Below the pieces are notes generated by a model. That model was given only the letters and a program-made list of their open reading frames with translations. It was not told the DNA's origin and ran no database searches. The translations under genes and the position numbers were made by a program. Of a stretch of 49,831 nt of DNA, positions 23,647 through 32,194 are shown piece by piece (position 1 is the first letter of the stretch; each line of letters opens with the position of its first letter). Source of the DNA: Patescibacteria group bacterium (GTDB lineage Bacteria > Patescibacteria > Microgenomatia > Daviesbacterales > UBA10151); contig JAMDBX010000023.1 of assembly GCA_023487645.1 (NCBI GenBank), positions 1-49,831 on the forward strand, in the 5' to 3' direction.

Positions 23647-25059
23647 TTAAATTCCACAAATCCGGCCTATTTTAACAGTATCCGTAGCTCCGCTGACTCC
23701 GGTAATTGAACCGGTAATCATCACTATTTTGCTGCCCTTTTCTGCCAACCTTTTTTTCTTAATTGTTTCAATAATTCTTTTTAAATAAATATCACTGGAA
23801 GGAGAAAGCTCCACAATTAAAGGATGTACTCCCCAAATCAGCATCAGCTGGTTTCGGATCGTTTCATCAGCAACGGCTGCCACAATCACAGCGTTGGGAC
23901 GGAAAGCAGAAACATAGCGGGCAGTCTTGCCTGTTTCAGTAGCCGCAGCAATAAGCGGAGATTGAATATTACGAGCAAGTGAAGCTGCAGAAGAAACAAG
24001 AGCATTTAACTGCAATTCTTCTTTATCCAAATTCTCCCATCCAATGTTGAGAGAGTGTACAAGATCAGGGTTCTCTTCTACGGAAAAAATAATATCCTGC
24101 ATTGTAGCTGCTGCTTCCACCGGGTATTTTCCGATAGCCGATTCTGCAGACAGCATTACCGCATCCACTTGATTAAAAACCGCATATGCCACATCAGACG
24201 CTTCGGCCCGGGTAGGCCGGGGATTGCCAACCATCGACTCCAACATTTGGGTAGCGATGATCACTGGTTTTCGTAATTGACGGGCCAGGGAAATTATTTC
24301 TTGCTGAAGAATCGGCACTTTGGCCGCGGAAGTTTCAATTGCTAAATCACCTCTGGCTACCATAACCCCATCTGAGGCCAGAATAATGTCTTTTAGGTTT
24401 TCGGCTGCTTCTTTTTTCTCAATTTTGGCAATAACTTTAGCTTTGCTTTTGTGTTTTTTGATCAAATCCTTCAAAGCATCCAAATCCTGTGCCCTTTGCA
24501 CAAAAGACATCGCTAAAAAATCCACCCCTTCTTTTAGGGCAAACTCCGCGTCTGCATAATCCTTCTCGGTAAAAGTGTCTTTACCTAATGAAGTATCAGG
24601 AATATTTACTCCTTTATTAGCAGCCACCCAACCGTTATTTTGTGCAACTGCCTCGATAATTTTTCCTTTAAGTTTACTTACCTTTAATTCTACCAAGCCA
24701 TCGTTCAAAAATATCCGCTGTCCTTTTTTTACGTAAGTGGAAAGATCAAACTGAATAGGAATTTCCCCGGCCACCGGATTTAAGGCCAAATGAACAATCT
24801 CTCCTTGGGTAATACTTTTCTCTCCTTCAAAAGTCCCCAGTCTTAGTTTAGGTCCCTGCAGATCAGCAATGACGGCTACGTGTTTGTTTAATTTTTGGGA
24901 AAGCTTTCTGATATTGACTATTTGTTCTTTCTTCTCCTCATGAGTACCGTGAGAGAAATTTAACCGGGCCAAATCCATGCCATTTTGCATCAGCTGCTCT
25001 AATTTATCCCAGGAAGCCGGGCCAATAGTACAAATAATTTTAGTCTTTCTTAATCTCAT
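23647..25059 (-). CDS. pyk: Pyruvate kinase
   Basis: 470 residues starting MRLRKTKIICTIGPAS. Key segments: GMDLARLNFSHGTHEE, VIADLQGPKLRLG, KKGVNIPDTS-like ANKGVNIPDTSLG, DFLAMSFVQ, KVIAKIEKKEAAEN with the catalytic Lys, DGVMVARGDLAIE, PVIIATQMLESM and PTRAEASDVAYAV. It makes pyruvate and ATP from PEP and ADP. Length fits bacterial forms without an extra C-terminal domain. TATAAT lies seven bases before the ATG, so the message is probably leaderless. Confidence 0.95.
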   Translation of the reverse strand: MRLRKTKIICTIGPASWDKLEQLMQNGMDLARLNFSHGTHEEKKEQIVNIRKLSQKLNKHVAVIADLQGPKLRLGTFEGEKSITQGEIVHLALNPVAGEIPIQFDLSTYVKKGQRIFLNDGLVELKVSKLKGKIIEAVAQNNGWVAANKGVNIPDTSLGKDTFTEKDYADAEFALKEGVDFLAMSFVQRAQDLDALKDLIKKHKSKAKVIAKIEKKEAAENLKDIILASDGVMVARGDLAIETSAAKVPILQQEIISLARQLRKPVIIATQMLESMVGNPRPTRAEASDVAYAVFNQVDAVMLSAESAIGKYPVEAAATMQDIIFSVEENPDLVHSLNIGWENLDKEELQLNALVSSAASLARNIQSPLIAAATETGKTARYVSAFRPNAVIVAAVADETIRNQLMLIWGVHPLIVELSPSSDIYLKRIIETIKKKRLAEKGSKIVMITGSITGVSGATDTVKIGRICGI

Positions 25060-25118
25060 AAGTCTGATTATACCTGAGTTTCTCTCAAAGAGTTAAAGAG
25101 GATCTTTACTAGTTCAAC

Positions 25119-26324
25119 TTAAGGCTTCGAGGGCGATAAGCGGAATACCCCAGGCAAATAGAGCCTGTGCAAAAGGTCAGAAATTAAAACCTTGGCATTA
25201 GTTATAGACCTAATACCCATTCCGCCATTAAGGCGTGAGTTTACTTCTGCACCGCTCAGTGTTAAATCAATACTACCCGCTCCTCCTGCCTTAAAAGAAA
25301 AGGTTTCCAAAACAACATTGCCATTATCTCCCGCCGGAAGCATCCCCTGACTATGACCTTCTACCACAATACCGTTGCCGTCTTCTGTTGGACGGCTTAG
25401 TTGCTTCATGGGTCGGCTTGTCTTACCTAACAGAGTACCCGTCATTTGTAATTTCGCAGGGTCATATTTCAGTGTAGCCTCAAATCCAGCCAGATCAGTC
25501 ACATTATCCGCTTCAATGCTAACGGTGAAAGTCCCTCCAGGCAAAACAGTAATATCTGACGGTTGAAGTTTTAAATCCACTTGTGGCGCCATTGCCAAAG
25601 GCCGCTTTAAAGCCGCTGCCTGAGCCGTATTAGTGATGGGCAGGGTGTAGGTCATACCCCACATGGTGGATACTGCTTGGATATCTCCAGTTTTCATTTT
25701 GCCGTCAGGATATTTTTCACCATTTGCGTTTCTGATATCATATTGCGAAGCATAAGCAGTATTACATTCGTCAATTCCCCAACGGGTAGCTGGAGGTTGG
25801 ATATCCGCATTGGTTATTTTTCCGTCTCCGTTAAAATCTACCGCTTGTACTTGCTGATTTATTGTCGTAGTAACCACAACCCCGGGCGGATAATCATAAC
25901 CGACAATTCTTGCATTCATGGGTTGATCCGCGCTAACAGTCATTGCTCCGTTAAAAGGACTGGAAACTTGATTAATATCTCTAAGATGGATCTGGGAAGT
26001 ACTGCATGCAGGAATAGTATTAGTTATGACTGTTTTAAAGCTCACAGTATCCGTAATAATTGATGTAACAAGAAGATTGGTGGGGTTGGCATTTTCAACC
26101 TGGTAAACAGTCATTGCTCCTAATCCTGGGGTAGGAACGGCAGGAATACTGGAAACTGCACTCGGGGAACTCAATTTAGCAAAAAATGCTGCTGCAGCAT
26201 CCGGATTTGCAGCAATCAACAAGGCCGTACCAGTAATTAATACTCCACCAACTATATTTATTCCACCCTTGCGACTAACCGGGAGAAGTTTTTCTATCTT
26301 ATTTAATTTAGATTCTATAGACAT
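25119..26324 (-). CDS. Secreted protein with dockerin-like repeats and a cohesin-like domain
   Basis: 401 residues. An N-terminal helix with a following Ala-rich stretch (VGGVLITGTALLIAANP) acts as membrane anchor or signal. Residues about 165-225 hold two dockerin-type calcium loops: VDFNGDGKITNADIQ and YDIRNANGEKYPDGKMKTGDIQ, each ending in a WG-type helix. Residues about 250-385 look like a cohesin domain (ITVLPGGTFTVSIEADNV, LAGFEATLKYDPAKLQMTG, LETFSFKAGG). The end has LYLPGVF. In cellulosomes, dockerins bind cohesins; here both occur in one protein beside another cohesin-like gene. It is the last gene of surface cluster A. Confidence 0.8.
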   Translation of the reverse strand: MSIESKLNKIEKLLPVSRKGGINIVGGVLITGTALLIAANPDAAAAFFAKLSSPSAVSSIPAVPTPGLGAMTVYQVENANPTNLLVTSIITDTVSFKTVITNTIPACSTSQIHLRDINQVSSPFNGAMTVSADQPMNARIVGYDYPPGVVVTTTINQQVQAVDFNGDGKITNADIQPPATRWGIDECNTAYASQYDIRNANGEKYPDGKMKTGDIQAVSTMWGMTYTLPITNTAQAAALKRPLAMAPQVDLKLQPSDITVLPGGTFTVSIEADNVTDLAGFEATLKYDPAKLQMTGTLLGKTSRPMKQLSRPTEDGNGIVVEGHSQGMLPAGDNGNVVLETFSFKAGGAGSIDLTLSGAEVNSRLNGGMGIRSITNAKVLISDLLHRLYLPGVFRLSPSKP

Positions 26325-26372
26325 AAGTTCTAAAGTTTACTATAGGTAACTTGCATATGTCAATTCAGGCTG

Positions 26373-27032
26373 TCACCGGGCAAAGACATTAAAGACACTG
26401 AAAATTCTTGAGAAAAATCCATGAATGGCTGTAAATATTTTTGAAATCCAGGAAGACTCTGGGGTCGCCTCAGTTGATTGCCCCAAAACCCGGCCCTCAT
26501 TCTTTCTCTCTTCAGTCTTGTTATTTTTTTCGCTGTCACTTCGGAAATTAAAAGTCAGATCAAAGGTAGTTTTTTGGTTTTCGAAGTCAGCAGAGGCAGT
26601 TTTTAACATCCCTAAAGACGTCTTTACTTCCAGGCTATCCCCAGCTGCAAGACTACCCAGATTAATTAATTTATTAGCATCAAGCCTGGTTAAAGTGCCC
26701 TGCCAAACAATCTGACTGGTTTGGTTGTTGGCAAAAGTCAGGTATAACACATTCCCCAAGCCGTCTCTTCTGCCTCTTCGGATCCCCTGGACGGATATTA
26801 CTTGATCTGCCCCGCTGTCATTTTTTAAAGAGATAATTTTGGAAACAGTTTTTCCGGGAAACCACAACCCGTCAGTTGCGCTAAACAAGGAAGCATCAGT
26901 TGATTTTGAACAATCTTTGTCTGAACCGGAACAACTAATTTCCAAATCCGCGGCTTTGACTAAGCCTGTTAGTAGCAAAGGAGTAAAAACCAGCATTATA
27001 GTTATAACGAATAACTTCAAAGTAAGTTTCAC
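26373..27032 (-). CDS. Secreted protein paralogous to the N-terminal domain of the 41084-42202 product
   Basis: 219 residues. A signal peptide ends KAADLEISC. The body reads TDGLWFPGKTVSKIISLKNDSGADQVIS, GLGNVLYLTFANN and IVWQGTLTRLDANKLINLGSLAAGDSLEV. These align in order with the paralogue (LDGVWHPGRIITKTINLKN, PVIWAGSLADFYAQDVIRMG). The beta-rich pattern suggests a TasA-like or DUF11-like fibre or accessory domain. After GRVLGQST it ends in an amphipathic helix (WISKIFTAIHGFFSRIFSVF). It overlaps the previous gene by four bases. Confidence 0.65.
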   Translation of the reverse strand: MKLTLKLFVITIMLVFTPLLLTGLVKAADLEISCSGSDKDCSKSTDASLFSATDGLWFPGKTVSKIISLKNDSGADQVISVQGIRRGRRDGLGNVLYLTFANNQTSQIVWQGTLTRLDANKLINLGSLAAGDSLEVKTSLGMLKTASADFENQKTTFDLTFNFRSDSEKNNKTEERKNEGRVLGQSTEATPESSWISKIFTAIHGFFSRIFSVFNVFAR

Positions 27033-27730
27033 TGGGCAGTGACGGTTCCTCCTGTTATTTGGCCGTTAGGCTGGATTGAACCCGAACCTGTATCTAAACG
27101 GCGGTCAACCTCCATATCAGTAATATTCAAGCTGCTTTGGCCGACTGATTTAGTTGTAAAGGTAAAGCTGGCAATAGTTCCTTCACCATTAGGTCCAAGC
27201 GGAGCAAGGCCGAGGGTATTAGCTCCATAGGTTACAGTCCCGGCTGTAGAATCTACCATTGGCCCAAATGTCCCATAAAGAGCTCTACCGGTACTGGTAA
27301 GGAATGGACCCAAAGCTGCGCTGACAAAAGTTACTTTGTTTGGGTCATAAGAAATAGTTGTCTGGAATCCTCCCGTATCTTGGGCGTTACTGACTACTAA
27401 ATTAACAGTAAAGTTCTGACTAGCTGAAGCAGTGGCAGTAGCAGGATCAATTCTGGTATCAACCGCATTCGGGTTAGGAGTCGTCGTCGGTGCCGGAGTG
27501 GCAGTAGGAGCAGGGGTTGGTGTAGCAGTTGGTGCCGGGGTAGGTGTTGGTGTGGGAGCCGGAGTTGCGGTTGGGGTTGGCGTAGGTGCCGGCCAGGTGC
27601 CGGTAGAAATATTGTTATTTGTCACTTGGATACTGTCTGTAAAAAGCGCCCGGGTAGTTGGCACCAGCATCAGCACGTTAAAACTCAAAATCAAAATTAT
27701 TGCTAAAAATAAGGATTTATTTTTTTTCAT
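27029..27730 (-). CDS. Cohesin-like protein with SipW-type signal
   Basis: 233 residues. The N-terminus has a hydrophobic segment followed by ALFTDSIQVTNNNISTGTW, very like the SipW-dependent substrate motif of TasA proteins. A Pro/Thr/Ala linker (about 48-92) leads to a cohesin-like domain with VDTRIDPATATASASQNFTVNLVV, TGGFQTTISYDPNKVTFVSA and GEGTIASFTFT. It should be processed by the SipW peptidase encoded directly upstream and displayed as a dockerin receptor; that pairing is inference. It is in one operon with its neighbours, with single-base to four-base overlaps. Confidence 0.75.
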   Translation of the reverse strand: MKKNKSLFLAIILILSFNVLMLVPTTRALFTDSIQVTNNNISTGTWPAPTPTPTATPAPTPTPTPAPTATPTPAPTATPAPTTTPNPNAVDTRIDPATATASASQNFTVNLVVSNAQDTGGFQTTISYDPNKVTFVSAALGPFLTSTGRALYGTFGPMVDSTAGTVTYGANTLGLAPLGPNGEGTIASFTFTTKSVGQSSLNITDMEVDRRLDTGSGSIQPNGQITGGTVTAQ

Positions 27731-28284
27731 TAGTCCAGTTGCGGCAGTTTAATCTTTGCCTGCCTAAGGCGTTTAATTTCTTTAACAATTACTGTCATTT
27801 CGCTGGCAGCTATTAAAAACAGCGGTAACGCTATTATCAACACTACCCCCAACTTAGTTTTGGCAAAGTTGATTAGATAACCCAAAAATGGCACCACAAA
27901 AGTGGCTTTACCCCAAACAGCCTCTTTTTTTACCACCCACTGATCCGGAATATTATTAGCATCTCCCTTTGTTTGATAAACAGCTGTATTTCCTTGACTC
28001 TCAACATTAATAACTCTGTGGGTAACAAACTCCAGTGGTTTATTTGGATGGATAAAAGTGATCACCTCTCCCTTTTGAATCGAGACCGGCTCACGCTCAA
28101 CCATTACAATCGAACCGGCCGGAATTACCGGGTTCATACTGCCGGATAAAACTACAAACATTTTAAGCGGTGTTTTCAAAGGCAAATACACCAACGCTGA
28201 CAATATGGCCATAAAAACCGCCAGGCAAAAAATTAATACTTTAAAAGTAAACAAAATTGTATGTTTTGGCCAAATCAACTTCAT
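27730..28284 (-). CDS. SipW-type signal peptidase I (S26B)
   Basis: 184 residues. A first transmembrane helix (about 10-33) precedes the catalytic part: LSGSMNPVIPAGS with Ser49, FVTHRVINV with His89 in place of the usual lysine, and YQTKGDANNIPD with the acidic residues. A second helix is near the C-terminus. The Ser-His arrangement marks the archaeal/ER-like SipW class, which cuts TasA-type signals. It sits between two SipW-type substrates (28355-28912 and 27029-27730). Confidence 0.9.
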   Translation of the reverse strand: MKLIWPKHTILFTFKVLIFCLAVFMAILSALVYLPLKTPLKMFVVLSGSMNPVIPAGSIVMVEREPVSIQKGEVITFIHPNKPLEFVTHRVINVESQGNTAVYQTKGDANNIPDQWVVKKEAVWGKATFVVPFLGYLINFAKTKLGVVLIIALPLFLIAASEMTVIVKEIKRLRQAKIKLPQLD

Positions 28285-28309
28285 ATAATTAAACTTCTAA
28301 CCTTTACAA

Positions 28310-28336
28310 GGAGCCAAAGGCGTCCCTTTGACTCCC
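28310..28336. other. Stable hairpin between the TasA-like gene and sipW
   Basis: GGAGCCAAAGG and CCTTTGACTCC form an 11-bp stem with one mismatch around a short loop. On the minus strand no T run follows, so it is not a classic terminator. It may protect the upstream TasA-like mRNA or reduce read-through into sipW. Confidence 0.55.
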
Positions 28337-28354
28337 AAAAAGACTAGAAAAATT

Positions 28355-28912
28355 CTAGATCTGTGAACCGGTAACCGTAACGGCAAAGGTTACTTGTCTT
28401 CCTTGCCAATCATCGGCTGCGGTGGTAGCAAGCTTGGCATATATATCATATGGTTGGCTTGCTCCTGAACTCAAAGTACCCAAAGTCTGACTGGATCCCC
28501 ATGCAGACAATGTATGATAGTTAGCATCAATTGTTGAAGCTGAGCTTCCACTCGGGACAATTGATATCTGCAGACTGGTTAAATCGGCAGGTGCAGGACT
28601 CCCAGAAATAACAGCTGATCCTACAGCTCCCAGGTTAAAATTAACCCCGGTTGAGCTGTTGTTTTTTACATAGAATGTCGTACCTTTACTGCTTGTATTG
28701 GTAGGCATTAAACCGGATATCGCTGTGCTTGAGGATACAGATGATCCATAATCATTACTGTTACCAGTAAGAGAAACTTGCAAGCTAACACTGCCTGTAG
28801 TAATAACGTTATTACTGACTGTTACAGACGAAGTCCAGGCAGCCCAAGTTGTCATCACAGCTACCGAAAGAGAAGCAGTGGCGATTACAGTGGCTAAAAG
28901 AATTCTTCTCAT
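28355..28912 (-). CDS. TasA-like (camelysin-type) secreted protein, cluster A
   Basis: 185 residues. A signal peptide ends TTWAAWTSSVTVSNNVITTGSVSLQV, the SipW-substrate pattern (aromatic residue, Ser/Asp, alternating Val, then TxG). The mature part is Ser/Thr/Gly-rich and beta-strand-like (NNSSTGVNFNLGAVG, QVTFAVTVTGSQI), like TasA and camelysin matrix-fibre proteins. AAGGAGGTGA lies before the ATG, an unusually strong Shine-Dalgarno, and a TTGACA promoter sits about 110 bases upstream. It should be a major surface or matrix protein. Confidence 0.75.
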   Translation of the reverse strand: MRRILLATVIATASLSVAVMTTWAAWTSSVTVSNNVITTGSVSLQVSLTGNSNDYGSSVSSSTAISGLMPTNTSSKGTTFYVKNNSSTGVNFNLGAVGSAVISGSPAPADLTSLQISIVPSGSSASTIDANYHTLSAWGSSQTLGTLSSGASQPYDIYAKLATTAADDWQGRQVTFAVTVTGSQI

Positions 28913-29023
28913 ATGTTCACCTCCTTTCTGAGCGGGTAAACCATACGGACAGAAGTATGAGCATTAATTTGGGGCAGAAAGAATATTATTTCCGCAGGTG
29001 TATGTTTTTACCTCAGAGGCTTA

Positions 29024-29052
29024 TTTAAAAACAAAAGGAGTACTCTTGTCAA
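29024..29052 (-). promoter_or_regulatory. Promoter of the cluster A TasA-like gene
   Basis: Minus-strand TTGACA, 17-base spacer, TTTAAA. The predicted start is near 29016, giving a leader of about 100 bases before the ATG at 28912. Confidence 0.55.
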
Positions 29053-29095
29053 TTGCCAAAATCTATTTCCACTTTTAGCTTTACATTTTACAGTC

Positions 29096-29125
29096 TTGAC
29101 AACCCCTAAAAGCGAGGACTACACT
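29096..29125 (+). promoter_or_regulatory. Promoter of the Nramp gene
   Basis: TTGACA, 18-base spacer, TACACT. It fires away from the TasA-A promoter and gives a leader of about 90 bases that includes the terminator at 29136-29182. Confidence 0.5.
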
Positions 29126-29135
29126 TAACTTGTTA

Positions 29136-29182
29136 GAGCGTAGAAGAAACGAATAACCACTTTCTTCCTACGCTCGTTTTTT
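29136..29182 (+). terminator. Intrinsic terminator in the Nramp leader
   Basis: GAGCGTAG/CTACGCTC plus AAGAAA/TTTCTT form a 14-bp stem with one bulged C, followed by GTTTTTT. It lies between the promoter and the Nramp ATG at 29223, so most transcripts may stop here unless released: a candidate attenuator. Confidence 0.65.
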
Positions 29183-29222
29183 AAAGGAAAACTCAGCTGG
29201 ATTAATCTAAGGAGGGAATCCT

Positions 29223-30584
29223 ATGGAGAGAAAACTGGAAAGATTAGTTGAATCGCCGGCAATTTTTTTGGGACATGCTATTAGCTTATCTCAGCTTGTT
29301 GGTTCAACGATTAAAAACCAAAAACATGTCAAAAAAGGCAAAGAATATTGGGATAATTTGGGACCCGGTCTAACCACCGGTGCTTCTGATGACGACCCAT
29401 CAGGAATTGCTACCTATTCACAAACCGGAGCCCAATTCGGATTTCAGCTCCTGTGGCTCGCCCCTCTGACTTTCCCTTTAATGGCCATAGTTCAAGAAAT
29501 GTGTGCCAGAATCGGTCTGGTGACAGGCCAAGGGCTGGCCGGCAATATCCGGGACCACTTTCCCAAATGGATTCTGTACCTTTCTACAATATTATTATTA
29601 ATAGCCAACACTTTAAACATCGGCGCAGACTTAGGCGCCATGGCCAAAGCCACCCAGCTGTTGTTTCCTAATATTAATTTCGGGCTGTTGGTTTTTATAT
29701 TTACCGCCTTTAGTTTAGGCTTACAAATATTTACCCCGTATGAAAAATATGCCAAATACTTAAAATGGCTGGCTTTAATTCTTTTATCCTATGTCCTTTC
29801 TGCTTTTATGGTAAATATTAATTGGGGGCACTTGCTTTCCCACGCAGTTATACCCGCTATTACCTTTTCCAAAAATCAAATCATCTTAGTCTGCGCCATA
29901 TTAGGTACCACCATATCGCCGTACCTCTTCTTCTGGCAAACATCCCAGGAGGTAGAAGAAGATATCAAAAAAGGCAAAGACACATTGGAACTTAGAAAAG
30001 GCTGCTCTGATGAAGATGTCAAAAAAATGAGGATCGATGTCTGGTCAGGAATGTTTTTATCAAATCTGGTGATGTTTTTTATCATTGCCGCCTGCGCCGC
30101 CACTCTTTATAGTCACGGCATTACCAATATCACCACCGCGGCCGATGCCGCTGCTGCCTTGCGCCCGATTGCCGGAGACTATACCTACCTGCTTTTTACA
30201 TTGGGAATTATTGGCACCGGGCTTTTGGCAGTACCTGTTTTGGCCGGTGCAGCCTCATACTGCTTATCAGAAAGCCTGGGTTGGCAATACGGTCTTCACC
30301 ACCAACTTAAAGAAGCCAATGCCTTTTACGGAGTCATTATTATTTCTATGGCAGTCGGTCTCGCACTTAATTTTATTGGTTTAGATGCTATTAAAACTTT
30401 GATCTATTCTGCCGTAGTTAACGGTTTAATTGCTCCGGTAATTTTAGCTTTAATAGTGTTATTAAGCAGCAGCAAAAAATTAATGGGCGACCGGATTAAC
30501 CATCCAGCTATTTCATTTTTGGGCTGGATCATTACCGGTTTGATGGCTGCTGCCGGAATCGGCACAATACTATCCCTCTTTTGA
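29223..30584 (+). CDS. Nramp family divalent metal transporter
   Basis: 453 residues, about eleven transmembrane helices. TGASDDDPSGIATYSQTGA in helix 1 corresponds to the DPGN metal site (here DPSG), and PLMAIVQEMCARIGLVTGQG is the conserved transport signature. VPVLAGAASYCLSES lies in helix 6, where the usual metal-binding Met is not seen. It probably imports Mn2+, Fe2+ or another divalent ion by proton coupling; selectivity is uncertain because of these changes. AAGGAGGG precedes the ATG. Its end overlaps the convergent SBP gene by 15 bases. Confidence 0.85.
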   Translation: MERKLERLVESPAIFLGHAISLSQLVGSTIKNQKHVKKGKEYWDNLGPGLTTGASDDDPSGIATYSQTGAQFGFQLLWLAPLTFPLMAIVQEMCARIGLVTGQGLAGNIRDHFPKWILYLSTILLLIANTLNIGADLGAMAKATQLLFPNINFGLLVFIFTAFSLGLQIFTPYEKYAKYLKWLALILLSYVLSAFMVNINWGHLLSHAVIPAITFSKNQIILVCAILGTTISPYLFFWQTSQEVEEDIKKGKDTLELRKGCSDEDVKKMRIDVWSGMFLSNLVMFFIIAACAATLYSHGITNITTAADAAAALRPIAGDYTYLLFTLGIIGTGLLAVPVLAGAASYCLSESLGWQYGLHHQLKEANAFYGVIIISMAVGLALNFIGLDAIKTLIYSAVVNGLIAPVILALIVLLSSSKKLMGDRINHPAISFLGWIITGLMAAAGIGTILSLF

Positions 30585-31952
30585 TAACAGTTTACCCAGC
30601 AGCGGACCGATCTTCTTTAAATAAACAATATTATATTTGGGGAAATACAGGAAAGCGGCCGGAGCATCTTCCAGAAGGGTTTTTTGAAAATCAAAGTATT
30701 TAGTACGCCTGTCATCTTCTGTAATAATTTTTCTGCCGTCTTCCAAATCCTTATCCGCTCTTTTTGAATCGTACTTCGTCAGATTAGTCTTGGTTTGACT
30801 TGCATGCCATAGAAAGTACTGATCAGGATCTGCCGGAATACTTTGGGTAATCAAAAGCGCCTGAAAGTTTTGCGGCATACCGGATTCAATCCGCAGTTTA
30901 GCATCAAATCCTAATTTCCTCCAGGACTCAGTAACAATTTTTCCCACTTCTTCCAGATTTGGAGTTGCCGTCAGCACTAACTCCGAATGCAACTGATCAT
31001 CCGTAACCTGCGACTTAGCTCTTTCCAGCGCTGACTGGGCTTCCTCCGGATTGGAAAGGTATTTTTTAGAATCACTGTTATAAACCCAGGAATTCGGCGG
31101 ATAAGGATTGTCAGCCACCTCTTCACCGGAAATCTGAGGAATTTGGTAAGACAAAGCCTGGCGCAGCGACCGGTTCCGGAGGAGTGTATCGCCGGTCTGA
31201 AAAAAGATCGTGACGATTTTCGAATAATCCGTCTTTTGTTTGACATCAATTAAAGAACTTTGGGGCATCAATTTTGGGTCATTAAGACCCATAAGGACCT
31301 CAACTTCACCTAAACTAAAACCGGTAACGGCCACTTTTTCATTGGGGTAGAAACGAATGTAGACCCGGGGCAAATTAGGATCGTCAGACTGCAAAGTAAT
31401 CTTGGTAATAAAAATCCGGCTTTTTTCTACCTTTGTTATCCGATACGGACCGGTTCCTATCAACGTTCCTTTTTTAAAGACAGGTTTAATCAGCAGCGAA
31501 GGTAGTGGCGAATAGGACTCCTTTAAATTGAACTGAATCGTTTTATCATCAGGATACGAGACATTGGTATTGGGAATGGCAAATTCCAAATCAGTGGTTT
31601 TTATTGGGGTATTATCAGACCAGCGAAGATCATCTTTTAATTTGAATTTAAACTGGGTGGCATCATTATTAACCTCCCACCCTTTCACCAAATTAGACCT
31701 TAGCTTACCGTCACTGCTGGCCTCCACTAAGGAAGCCGAAACCAATTTTGTCAGTTCTTCCGGCAAATCGTGCTCCTGAAAAGTGCCTATTAAACCGACC
31801 CTAATCGAATTTTGCGAATGAAGAAGGTTAAATTTAACCTGCAGAATTACTAAAGCTGTTAAAAAAGCTATCCCGCCAATTACCCAAATCTTATTCCTTT
31901 TCAGATATTCAAAAATAATCAGCAAGAACAACCTGAAAGGTTTTAAATTCAT
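30570..31952 (-). CDS. Oligopeptide ABC transporter substrate-binding-like protein
   Basis: 460 residues. One N-terminal membrane helix (about 24-40) anchors an extracellular SBP_bac_5 domain: SNLVKGWEVNNDATQFKFKLKDDLRWSDNTPIKTTDLEF is the family signature, and LLRNRSLRQALSYQI and SWRKLGFDAKLR follow. It lacks a lipobox Cys. No permease or ATPase genes are adjacent, so it may work with a distant transporter or as an orphan binding protein. It starts three bases after the secG stop. Confidence 0.85.
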   Translation of the reverse strand: MNLKPFRLFLLIIFEYLKRNKIWVIGGIAFLTALVILQVKFNLLHSQNSIRVGLIGTFQEHDLPEELTKLVSASLVEASSDGKLRSNLVKGWEVNNDATQFKFKLKDDLRWSDNTPIKTTDLEFAIPNTNVSYPDDKTIQFNLKESYSPLPSLLIKPVFKKGTLIGTGPYRITKVEKSRIFITKITLQSDDPNLPRVYIRFYPNEKVAVTGFSLGEVEVLMGLNDPKLMPQSSLIDVKQKTDYSKIVTIFFQTGDTLLRNRSLRQALSYQIPQISGEEVADNPYPPNSWVYNSDSKKYLSNPEEAQSALERAKSQVTDDQLHSELVLTATPNLEEVGKIVTESWRKLGFDAKLRIESGMPQNFQALLITQSIPADPDQYFLWHASQTKTNLTKYDSKRADKDLEDGRKIITEDDRRTKYFDFQKTLLEDAPAAFLYFPKYNIVYLKKIGPLLGKLLSKEG

Positions 31953-31955
31953 AAT

Positions 31956-32171
31956 CTAAAGCACCAACCCGGCCAAAGAAGACAGTATAAAAGCCACGGC
32001 AATGACAATAGTGGCATAAAACAACAGCTTTTCAGCTCCCCTTTTAGTCCGGTAAAAAGACAGATCCCCGCCAAAGCTCGATCCCAAACCGGCGCCTTTT
32101 TGCTGCAGTATTATAACCACTATCAAGAGAATCCCTAAAATAATTTGAATAACAGAAATTACCGGCTTCAT
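31956..32171 (-). CDS. secG: Preprotein translocase subunit SecG
   Basis: 71 residues, two transmembrane helices around the conserved cytoplasmic loop QQKGAGLGSSFGGDLSFYRTKRGAEKLL. It supports SecYEG-dependent export, used by the many secreted proteins here. TATAAT ends eight bases before the ATG, so it is probably leaderless. Confidence 0.9.
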   Translation of the reverse strand: MKPVISVIQIILGILLIVVIILQQKGAGLGSSFGGDLSFYRTKRGAEKLLFYATIVIAVAFILSSLAGLVL

Positions 32172-32194
32172 GCCTTAGCATTATACACCAAACC

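Larger units (their letters stand above)
28913..29222. other. Divergent control region between the TasA-like and Nramp genes
   Basis: 310 bases with no gene. It holds two opposed TTGACA promoters, the TasA-A leader (with a CATAC/GTATG hairpin) and the Nramp leader terminator. Each element is listed separately. Confidence 0.6.

Noticed and set aside
27432..27752. Plus-strand Gly/Val/Ala-rich open frame
   Set aside because: It is the antisense reading of the Pro/Thr linker of the cohesin-like gene; low-complexity repeats keep it open.
29126..29222. Mn-sensing yybP-ykoY riboswitch before the Nramp gene
   Set aside because: The conserved riboswitch loops are not present; only a terminator hairpin is seen.
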